Origin: Petrolisthes cinctipes
Lineage: Eukaryota; Arthropoda; Malacostraca; Decapoda; Porcellanidae
NCBI GenBank assembly: GCA_033782935.1
Contig: JAWQEG010001453.1
Location: 2,501-66,500 of the forward strand
Direction of reading: 5' to 3'
Length of the DNA stretch: 64,000 nucleotides
Shown here: positions 11,123-22,600 of the stretch, piece after piece
Position numbering within the stretch: the stretch's first letter is position 1
How the letters are laid out: the number at the start of each line of letters is the position of its first letter
The notes under the pieces: generated by a model
What the model was told of the DNA's origin: nothing
What the model saw: only the letters and a program-made list of their open reading frames with translations
The model's database searches: none
Program-made: the position numbers and the translations under genes

Positions 11123-12440
11123 TATCTCCCGCCACCACACACAGGGACTTATGATGTTCAGGTGTTGTTGTTATACATTGGATGGCGTGTGAGTGCATGG
11201 TGTTTCTCGGCTCTAGCTGGTGGGTTACGCGGGAACTTGCTGCTGTACAGATCTCCAAGCTTCGTTTATTTTTACGTTTTCCCTCCATGGTGTTATGCCA
11301 GCCTATGTATGTATGTATGTACAGTAAATCTGAAAGACATAAACTAAATCATTATGTCATTAAATTGGGGTCGGCTGCCTGTATCATTGTAAAAGAAATA
11401 CAAATAGATCACCTACAGTAAACCAACATAAAGCAGGTTCCTTGCGTAACCCTATACGTATAAAAACCTCAACGAGTCTTGTATTTTATGACGGTGAGAG
11501 TTGCAGGGAAAACACAAATGCCGTAGGAGATAAGGATATATAGAGTCTACCACTACTACTACTACTAAACACATTATATATTACATCCACCTTGAAACTT
11601 CTAAGGGATATTATAATGTTGAAGTGTGATAAACATAAATATCCAATGAATCTTCTGGCCATGTTTTCCCTGCAATCCTCCTTAACTTAAATAAATTCCT
11701 TGAATGTAAAATGCACTATAACTTACTGTCACCTCGTTTAAACAATCACAGTCAATAGCTTCAACACCTTTCTTTGCCTGTCACTGAAATTATTATTGTG
11801 GTATTAGTTAGTTGTGTGGTGATCATGATGTGATGTGGTAGGATGTGTTTGTCTTTTCGAGTATTGGGTCAATCACATTGGCACCTATATTTCCTCCGTT
11901 TCCCGTTCATCATCCTTCGATTTAAAGCTATATTTCCCTCACATAGATACATCCCTCGTTGTCATCTACACCTCTTAATTTGAGTTGGAGGATGTAGGAA
12001 GCCTTAAATTGGCCACAGGACGGAGGAAAATAGGCCCGTGTGATACCTGCTTAATTAAGTGTGGTGTATCAGTCAGTCTGTTGAAGTGACATACGCCCTT
12101 CCACTTTAGAAGCATCTTGGGATTTGAGAGGACAACATAGTGAAGATGTAATTGAGAACAGGACTAACGTTAGCAAGAGTCATTTCACCTGGTTGATTGA
12201 TACGCTATTCCTTTACACCATTTGATAATTTAAGTTGTGCTCATGTTTGTGTGCTAAATGATGATGTACTGTACTGTATGTCGGTGTGTCGGTGTAACAA
12301 CTTGACGTAATAATAAGTTATGTTATGTTGATGTTAGTGTGTCGAAGTTCCATGTAAACATTGACCTCTACATGTTAATAGTGTGTTGTTTGTGTATACA
12401 TGTCTTCATACTTACTGTACTTAATGCTACAAGACGTTGA
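11123..12440. other. AT-rich spacer, nothing recognised
   Basis: Unique-looking AT-rich DNA with short GATG-type repeats. No exon, RNA gene or transposon was recognised. Confidence 0.6.
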
Positions 12441-12448
12441 CGTAACCC

Positions 12449-12676
12449 TTTAAGGGGGTGCGGCAGTAGGGGACAGGCTTGGGGGGTGCAGGAATAGGGG
12501 GGCAGGCTTGGGGTGGGTAGAGAGCCTGTCCCCTATTCCCGCACCCCCATAACCCCCCCCCAAGCCTGTCCCCCTACTCCCACACACCCCAAAACCCCCC
12601 CAAGCCTGTCCCCCTACTCCCACACCCCCCTAAACCCCCCCCCCAAGCCTGTCCCCATATTCCCGCACCCCCTTAA
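12449..12676. repeat. foldback G-rich/C-rich minisatellite
   Basis: Two G-rich units ('ggggacaggcttgggg' type) on the left are followed by four units of the reverse complement ('ccaagcctgtccccctac' type). The outer ends are TTAAGGGGGTGCGG and CCGCACCCCCTTAA, so the block is a palindrome bounded by TTAA. Confidence 0.82.
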
Positions 12677-13029
12677 GACGAAAGGGGCTGTGATGTCAAT
12701 TAAATAGAGACTACTATATTATACTTCCTATAAACTGTGTCTCAATAAAAATACGACTAATTAGGCTGTACCAAAGTAGTGTGTTGTGTTGTGTCTTGAA
12801 GAATCAGGTCACCACTTAATAGATAGAGTTGTTGATGTTATAGATTAGTGTACTTAAGACCCTCATTGTGGTTACTTGTCTGTGTGGTGTTGTTGGTGTA
12901 ATAAGATGTTGTTCAGTTCATGGGTTGTGCTGATGTGTAATGTGTTGTAAGGTATGGTGATGTTGAATTTCGTGTTTTTTGTTTTTGTTTTTTTACCTCA
13001 TGATTAGCTTTTGTATATAATTATTACTG

Positions 13030-13385
13030 CTTATGTCTCAGCAAGATGGTGTTGTAAAATGTTCTGTTTGATGTGGTGTGATGTGGTGTTATTGCAGAGG
13101 TGATGTTGTAAGATGTTCATGGATTGTTTTGATGTGTTATTGCAGAGGTGATGTTAGATGTTCATGGATTGTTTTGATGTGTGATGTTGTTATGTTAGAG
13201 GTGATGTAAGATGTTCATGGATTGTTTTGATGTGCTGATGTTATGTTAAAGGTGATGTAAGATGTTCATGGATTGTTTTGATGTGTGATGTGTTAAAGGT
13301 GATGTAAGATGTTCATGGATTGTTTTGATGTGTGATGTTATGTTAGAGGTGATGTAAGATGTTCATGGATTGTTTTGAATTGGTG
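13030..13385. repeat. ~50-bp tandem repeat immediately upstream of a splice acceptor
   Basis: Six or seven copies of 'gatgttcatggattgttttg' followed by 'atgtgtgatgttatgttag' and 'aggtgatgtaa'. The array ends about 25 bp before the acceptor of the first recognised NCKAP5-like exon, so it sits in the 3' end of that intron. Confidence 0.88.
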
Positions 13386-13408
13386 TGATGTTGTTGTTGT
13401 TATTACAG

Positions 13409-13644
13409 ACAGGTGCACCCGGCTGACCTTGTGGTATCCGCTGCCCCTTACGCCCGCCGGAGCCTGGAACGAGGTGGTGGTGGTGGTGGTGGTGGTGGTG
13501 GTGGGGGGCGCATCTCCCCGTGCAAGTCATCACCCCCTTCCTCCTCCTCACCCACTGCCCTGCCCCCGACCATAACCTCTGTCTACCCCATCACCCCTAA
13601 CCTCTGTGTAACCGGGGGCAAGATAGAATTCATAACCCCTCCAG
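13409..13644 (+). CDS. NCKAP5: NCKAP5-like exon a (Gly run)
   Basis: Acceptor 'ttgttattacag' (or four bases later, 'acag|gtgcac') and donor CCAG|GTGAGC. Reads HPADLVVSAAPYARRSLERG, then about twelve Gly encoded by a GGT tract, then a Ser/Pro-rich stretch ending FITPP. It ends in phase 1 and joins the next exon to make an Asp codon. No homology was recognised; membership rests on splice phase and compositional fit. Confidence 0.55.
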
Positions 13645-16600
13645 GTGAGCACGGCTGATGGAAGGTCCACTTCATTACACGTCATTAATTGGAATTGTTT
13701 TGTACTTGTTGCATATACTGTATACAATATTCGGATGGCGCTATATCATTATTTTTATGTCTAGTCGACTTGATCTATTGTAATTTTAATATCCAGTCGA
13801 TTTATCATAGTTTTATTTTCCAAATTTTATTCCGATATTTATCTATTGAATGGATAATTTTAATATCCATTTATTTTGTATATATTACTAGGTTTCCTCA
13901 ACTTTGTATCTATCAGTCGCATATTTTGGTCGACCTCTTTTATAATCTATCATTTTTCCTATTCGAACACTGTTTAATGAATCTTGACACAGTGCAAACC
14001 TTGTGCTTTTGTGTTGTACTAAAAGCATATAATAAATCATCTCAAAACAGTGTATCCAACACTACCATCATTATAATGAACAATTCGTCTGCTAATGAAA
14101 AGTTATTCAACAGCCCACAAGGCAAATATATACCTTCCGTCTTGTGCTACTCCTACAAGGGTTTCCTGATTGAATCCTTCCAATTTTGCATGTACACAGA
14201 AAAACAGCCTGACGGAGAGTTTTTAAGAGCCACAAAATATATCCTTATTCACCGTATGGACATTCTCATATCATTAGTTGCAAGTGTTCTGGATGTACAG
14301 TACTGTATAGTATGATTGGTCCCCTTTTGCTACTAGTTCCCATCCCTAGATGTTTACATTTACTTGGTTGAACTGATATGACTTGATCAAAGGATACCAA
14401 AAGTTACATGGTATTGCAGTGTACAGTAATAGTCCCCAATTTTGTCTCTTGTAATAACTAGGTGTGTGGTTATATGTAATGTAATTAGACCGTTGCGAAG
14501 CTGTAATATATTGTACCGGTACGTACAGTACTTGTATAGACAAAGAGGGAGATAAATAGACACCTTCGAGATTTTAGAAACTTCCTATTTATATAATTTT
14601 ATATAATTTTTTACTACACTTTGAGGTTAAAATCCAATGATATTTGGGCGAATTGGAGGTTCTTATTCTATTCATGCAAATAGCACAAAATATCTGTATT
14701 ATAGAATCTGTTCTGTGGCATGGTTCCTTTAAAAATGGACTGGTGGCACAAAACTTTCGCCCATGACTGCAGGCACACTTTACTTTCCCCTTATACAGAT
14801 TCGACGCTCTCCTCCACCGCCTCTCGCTGCTCAACGCTTAAGCTCTCCCCTTCCACCCAACGCGACGACGACGACGACGAGGAGGAGGAGGAGGAAGAAG
14901 GAGAGGCGTTACCGGCTTCCTCCAACCCCTCTGACCATGCCTCCACACCCCCACCACCTTCCCCAGCCCCCACGAAAGAGCTGTGTAGTGAGGTAAGTCA
15001 AGCAAGCAAGCAAGAGGGTATTGGGTTCGTCACAGCCTCCGTTTCTCAGTGATAAATATTTACGCTCGTGCAAGCGAATGGCACATGTTCGTCTCTCTGG
15101 ACTTTCTTAATTAATCCATTCAGAACGATTACCGTATATGATCAGTTTGTGTTGCCTTGTCAGTTCTGGCTATCCACGATTATATGGCTTGTCTTTGCGA
15201 AACTCCTGTTGCCGTAGGGTTATTAATTGCACTTCATTTGGTGACAATGCGGTGCATTTGTTCATGCCTCTTCTTTATTTTCATTTAAATTAAAATTTTC
15301 ATTGATGGTAAAGTGCAGATTCTGGGCACCATTCAGTCGAGCCACATCAGGGTTGATAAACAAACAAGTCAGGCCTTCTCTGCTTATCGTTATTCCACCT
15401 GCAGCCTCCTTGTATTGCGTCGTTCATGATTAAGGAAGATTGATTTGTGACACGAAAGCTTGATTACTGTACAGATGTAACCTTGATCAACCTGCGATGT
15501 GCGATTCTTGCGAAATCTATTTTGGTTATCCACATGCTTTCTAATTTAATGTTGATGGCAAGCCTGTTTCAAGTTGTAAATAGAACATTTACATTCTTGT
15601 CACTACTTTTAATGTATACACTTCAAAGTTTGATTCTGAGAAAGTTGGTTATTAATTCCCCTTCTCAAACTTTCTCAGTCGTTGATAATAATTAAACTAC
15701 AGCATTTTACTTGAAAATGTCATAACAAAAGTTATTCTCTCATAGCCGAGCAACACATACACATTCATATTTGGGGAATTAATACGTTTCTCTGCGTATT
15801 TTTTGTAATGTCCAGGGCCTACTATATAGGCCTTGATGCATTGGTAAGGCATGTCCGTAGTGGAACAGAGAATTCAACATACAACAAAATTGCATCCCTC
15901 TGACCAGTGTTGAGAGACAGTCATAGAGGCTTGACTCATGAGGGCTCAAGTGTTGCTCTATGTGGTTGTGCGAGTTGTGTGTGCTTGGCTAAAAATGTGG
16001 CTCACTCACTCACTCACACTGCTTCTCTTGCATGACTCATCCAGCCCCCGGCACACACCTCCTGTTGCCACCATCCTTCCTCCACTTCCTCCTCCTTCTT
16101 TCTCATGTTCGGTACATTTGGACTCATTACTTCTCGATTTTATTTTAAGTTATAATGCCCGGTGTGCAAAATAAATACGGCTCATGGTTACACCGGCATA
16201 CCCCCCCAATCCCCGACCCCCCCAGCCCAGCCCAGCAGCCGTAAAGTTTGGTAGGAAGTTGTAAATAAAGTGTTGTTTACAGAAGTAGTTTGTATGGCGG
16301 CCCAACAGATGGCGTCACCAGTCACGTCGCCACCACTTCCTCATCTCATGGTGGGGGCCAATTTTACCACGGAATGACAATGAAAATGGGAAATATACCT
16401 TAATTCTCGGAGAGTTTGCGTCTCCGTCTGTATCATCATAGTTAAGATAGGGTCAAAACGAGATTAGGTTAAGTACAAGCTAGGATAGTGATATTTGGCA
16501 ACACAGGATACATACATACATACAGTCAGGGTGCTGCTTTGTTGTTGTCAGATGTAGTAGTGCATGGATACCACTCCTTGGGATTTGTCAATAGATCTTG

Positions 16601-19600
16601 GGGATTTTGGGTGTAGCTTGGGGATATTGGGATTTTTATTGAAAGTACTGTAGGTGGATATCTTGGGATTTTAATGTTTCCTTATTGGAATGTCTAAATG
16701 CAAGGCAAATCGTTCCCATTGAAGATAGAGTCCTACATCTAAGACAGTATCCTCGGTCTGGTTGAGTGTTATTTGACACATGGTGGAGTTGGAGGACCAC
16801 TGTAGTGCAAAAATCGAGGCACTACAAAGAACCTTCACAAGCAGAATCACAGGAGTCAACCACTGGCAAAGGCTCGATCAGTTAGACCTATACTCTCTCC
16901 AAAGGAGACGAGAGAGATGCATTATAATTTACGTGTGGAAAATCCTAGGACGCCTATGCTGTGTGAAGAGCACCCAAGCCTTTACTCAACGCATGAAGAC
17001 CAATGGTCCACCACAGCTTCCAACACAACGGGACACCACTCTTCAATAGTATCCCTAAAAACCTGAGGGACCTAACAGGTGTTACTGTCAACACCTTCAA
17101 ACACAAATTCGAAAAGTGGCTGGCTAGAGTTCCAGACCAGCCACCAACACCAGGCTACCCAAGCTCCAACAACAGTCTCCCATCAAGAATCCAAGACCCA
17201 GAAATGAGGAGAGGGGAGCTGCCTGGAGCATGCAGAGGTCCACCTTAGCTGCGTTGCTCCCAGACGAAATTTTTGATAAAAAAAAAAAATCCTGTCCACA
17301 CTCAATCCATTTCACATCCCCATGCTAACTTGTGTCAATTATTTTTCCCAACCCTCCCACAAGGACAGACCAGATAAATATAAGGTTCTTTGCCATTGAT
17401 TAAGCCTCTTTCCCATTCATCATGCTCCTCACATCCCCATGCTGAAATTAACGTAACATGTTAACTGCTTTCCCCACACCTTCCCCACAAAGCCTATCTT
17501 GGGGGATTTTTCGGGTGTGAATCTTGGGATCTATGGAATTTTAGAGTGTGATGAGTGTGTGTGAGTAGTGTAGTAGTTGTCAGTGTTGTTGTGTGTGTTG
17601 TGGGACTGAAGGCTGTATGGGATTGTCACTCTGATATACACACCCCAACAACCCATCCCTACACCCACCACCCTTACACCCACTAGTCCAACCCATCCCT
17701 ACACCCACAACCCATCCCTTACACCCACTACTCCAACCCATCCCTACACCCACCACCACCCACTACTCCACAACCCATCCCTACACCCACCACCCACTAC
17801 CCCAGCCCACACCTACACCCACCACCACCCACTACTCCACAACCCATCCCTACACCCACCACCACCCACTACTCCACAACCCATCCCTACACCCACCACC
17901 ACCCACTACTCCAACCCACACCTACACCCACCACCCATCCCTTCACCCACAACCCACCACCACAACCCACCCCTACACCCACCACCACCACCCACCCCTA
18001 CACCCACAACCCATCCCTACACCCACCACCCACTACTCCAACCCACCCCCACCACCCACTACTCCAACCCACCCCCACCCCCCACTACTCCAACCCACCC
18101 CCACCCCATGACTACCCCCAAAAGAGCCTGTTGGTGTTGGTATAAGCCATGATGGAGAGACGAGGTGGAGGTGGAGGTGGAGGAGGAGTGATGAGGGAGA
18201 GAGGCAGAGGTAACACGTCTAGGATGAGGGAGAGAGCAGGTGGAAGTCGAGGAGTGAGGGACAAGGTTCGAGCCCCATACATACATACATACATTCATTC
18301 ATTCATTTATTGATTTCCTCGGCAATATATACATACATTCATTTATTTCCTCATCAATACAACATACAAACACTCATTTATTTCCTCGTCAATACATACA
18401 TACATACATTCATTTATTTCCTCATCAATACAACATACAAACACTCATTTATTTCCTTGTCAATACATACATGCACTCATTTATTTCCTCATCAATACAT
18501 ACATACATTAATTCATTTCGGTATTAGTACAGAAGTATCGAGTTCACTATATTGTATATTTTAGTATCATTACCCACTATTTTGGACCATTCAAAGACAC
18601 TTTTCATCTACGGTGTTTCTCTCGGAGATGCCCCGTTTTCTCCCCCAATACAAACATGGGGGACTCGTGGGAATGTGGGGTTATGGGTGGGGGGAAACGC
18701 GCATTTCACTATGGTTCTGCCTTTATAATACACTTCCTACCTTTATTTCCGTTGCTTATCCACTTTCTTAAAGACACATGCAATCATGGGGAGGGCGTTG
18801 GATAACGTGGGTTTCGGGTGGGGAGACAGGCTACTCCTTAAACTATTGGCTAGGGCCGCGCAGTCTTACCACATCCGGCTAGGTTCCTGGAATTTGCCCC
18901 GGTCACTTTATGATAGTTTACACCGGTTATATCCCGGTAGTTTGCCCAGGTTAGGTCCCGGTAGTCTGCTGTGGTCTAGGTTAGGTTAGGTCAGGTCAGG
19001 TTAGGTCAGACTAATTTCCAAATTAACCATTTGTATTGGTGGGTGAAAACGGGGGATCCCTGAGAGAAGCACCATAGATGAAAAGTGTCTTAGAATGGTC
19101 CAAAATAGTGGGTAATGATACTAAAATATACATAATAGTGAACTCAGTACTTCTATACTTTTACCTTTATTTCCTCTTCAATACATACACACACATAATT
19201 ATATACTTGTAGTGCATGGGTTATTATTGGTTGTAACACGTACCGACCACTATATGATGATGCTAAATATTAATATCGGGAAGGTGTTGTGGATGGTTAC
19301 TCTAACTTACTAACTTGACATATTTCTCCTATACATAATATGTTGATCGTGGTTGAGGTTTATGTTGGTGTGTTGATAAATAATTTTATTCTGTTGTACT
19401 GTATGTCTTTTCTCCCATTAGCCTTCCCTCTCATTCACTCCAGTTTTGACATTTGTTGATTTTCACTTTATGTGGACGTATTTACATCTGTCACAGGACT
19501 GTCGTAGCACTTTTTTTTTTTCATATATATAGCATTTGGGGATATTAACCATGTTTGACTAAGAAATATACATAGTTTCTAACAAATTTTGTTTAACATT

Positions 19601-22600
19601 TGTCAGAGAGTTGTTTAGATATGCCAGCTTTTGCCTGTGTCCAATATTAAAATTAGAAATATTTATTTGTAGAAACAAGTGAAAAACCTTCACAGTCAGA
19701 GATGTAAAAGGTTATATTTTCACCACTATGTGTCTGCTTGTTAGTTATCAACGGAACTCAAAATTTACCGCCAGATTTTGATCAAACTTCATTTTATGAT
19801 TGGGAATTATGAAACAGAAACTATTCAATATTGTTAGATCCAGGTCAAAGATGATGTCAGAAATGGATATACTGGTACTGTAATTAAATATTTGTTGTTT
19901 AGAATGTTGGTGAAATATGGATGGCTTTTGCTGAAGACTTTTTGGTGTTTGTGAAGATATACACTTTACTGATTACCCTTCTAGGGCCAGATCCACAAGT
20001 TGGCGTATTTTGCACTGGAGTATCTATGTATATTATGCCTCGGTACTCCTACATTTACACCTCTATCCACACCGTTAACTTACACTGGAGTATGGAAGAG
20101 TAACGAAGAGAACTTTTCCTTGAAAATGTAGTTTAATAATACCACCTTTTGTGTTTTTGTTGTACAATCCTACATGTACAGTATCATCAATGTAGAAAAT
20201 ACATTTGACATTTGTGGCTGTGGTGGTGAACGTCAGACTACCCCTCTTTTCCTGCCTATTTATTTAGGGAATACTGTAAATGGATTAAAAACTTACAATA
20301 TATACTTTTATGTTTACATTTAACCAAATTAAGATTTTTTATTCCAAAATACTACTCAAAGTTCTAATCCAAAAAGATTAAATCCGGTTGTAGGGAATTA
20401 TACCACCTCTGGAGCAGGTGTAACTTTACTCCTTCATTTGTGCCTGTGACGTCAATGAGGCACAAATTGCTTTTGTGGATACCGGTGTAAGTCAGATGGA
20501 GGAGTATCTCTGGATTACACCGGCATAAGTGCTTTGTGGATCCTGGCCCTAGTCTTAAATATCATTGTGAAGATATTCACTTTACTGAGTACCCTTCTAG
20601 TCTTAAATATCATTGGCTTCCAACAGATATATGCTGTAGCAGCTGACAGCACAATTAGGGAGGGGGAACAAGGGGTGTATAGAGAGAGTAGGAGAGGACG
20701 TGACAAGAGACAACCAAAACAACCAAGGCAGGAAGGCTCTCATGCCCCACCCAGGAACCACACAAACAACAACTACAATTGCAATAATAACAACACAGCC
20801 ACCACCATGGATACAGGACAGGTGTGGTGACATTTTCTATTTTTTAATTGAATGAAGTACTGTACCATATGAACATATAATGATCCATTGAATGTAGTAA
20901 TTAACCTCAGTACAGTAGGTTAGTTACTTCCTGGGAGGTCCTCAATAGTTAATGACTCTTACTAAAAAGTTTGAGTCATAGGTCATTTAGTTTCCACTGT
21001 AGCCTATATAACTACATTATGGTGCCAGAAGTAATTTCAGGAATTCACTCTAAATTTTTCAACTTTCTGCATTGCATTTACTCACATACTATTTTGCGTT
21101 TCTATATGATAAATAGCTTTGTCTACAGTAGATATTCTCCATACTTCATTGGCACATTGAAAAAGTAATAAAGAGTTGTCAGTGTTTGTAAAGTGATTTA
21201 TTTTATTTTAGAATATGGCTCTCAGTTTGATACTGTATTAGAGACTGTGTAGTTCAGTACGTCTCTCATTTTGAAGAAAAATAAATTGAATATCATTACC
21301 AGAAATGGAGATAATACATGCAAATTATTGCCGAACTATATAGTATTTTAACGTCTGAAAATGGCGATGACTGAGCAAAACTTACTTTAACTATACCAGT
21401 AATTGTAATGTAATTAGATATTAAAATGTAATATTTTCAGTGTCTCCATTAAAATAAATCTATAAACTTTGTTGCACACTAATTTGTTAGTTAGATTAGC
21501 TGTTTCTGTATTAAAAAAAGTATAAGAGTTTTGTTTAGATCAGTGACTAACTGGATTAAAAGCAACTGAAAGTATGTAGGGGAGGTGGCCGAGTGATTAG
21601 TGTGCTGGACTCATAACCTATAGGTCGGGAGATCGAATCCTCTCAGGTGAGGGGCTGAGAATTTTTACTCTTCCAAATTGAGTTTCAGGCACTAACTATA
21701 AGGCCACCAAATATCGTAAAACAATGACAGCTGCAGAATTTTGGAATCACCCTCACTTCCTTCCCTCTGTGACTGGGTACCAGTTCAGAAGTCGTGACGT
21801 GTGTGTGTGTGTGTGTGTGTGAGTAGCAGTTGACCAGGGCCACGGTAACAGGCTTGATGGAACCTATGTCCAGTGTCAAAGCATAAAAAAAAAAAAAAAA
21901 AAAATGTAGACTTCATCTGTTGGTTTTCCTGTATACTACAGAAGGGGACAGAGGATGTACAGGTGGAATCTCTGCGCCGTGAGAATGAGGAGGTGAAGAA
22001 TCGTCTGTCAACCCTCCAGCATGAGTTTACTACGTGAGTTTGTAATTTCTGTTGTCTTACATACTGTACTGAAAGGGTGTAGGAGGTCAATACTATGAAT
22101 AGATGAGTGGTGTAAAGTAAGCTGCTATTTGTTTAGTTTCTCCCCAACCACACATTTCAGTCATCACAAACCTCACATACTATAGTACTGTAATATAGCC
22201 AATTTACACTACCCACAACCATCTAGCTGTTGAATTACAGAGTCAGTGTATTATTTTGTCAGTTGCCATGAAGTTCTATTAAATATCACTATGCTGTCAA
22301 AAAGTTTGTTTGGGTACTTGCAAATTGCCTCAGTGCAGTTCTGAATTTTTTTTTTAGTATTCATTATATTTAGAACTACTTCCTTCCCCAACACAGTCTG
22401 GAGGAACAAGTACGTGTGTTGGTGGCAGAGCGGCGGGCAGCAGAGGAGCAGCAAAGAGTGGAGAAGGAAGCTGTGGAACTGGCATATACTACCAAACTAC
22501 AGCAGTACCAGGCAACTTTAGCAGCATTAGAGCACTCAAATCCATCTAGTACACCTACCACTCAACCCAAGGTCAGTTTACACCATCATAACTTGTGGTC

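Noticed and set aside
13689..14315. 208-codon AT-rich hydrophobic open frame
   Set aside because: Lies inside an NCKAP5-like intron; composition follows the AT-rich intron and no domain is recognisable.
21590..21655. tRNA-Met-like gene
   Set aside because: A and B boxes are present but the acceptor and T stems do not pair, and an extended body with poly(A) tail follows; called a SINE instead.
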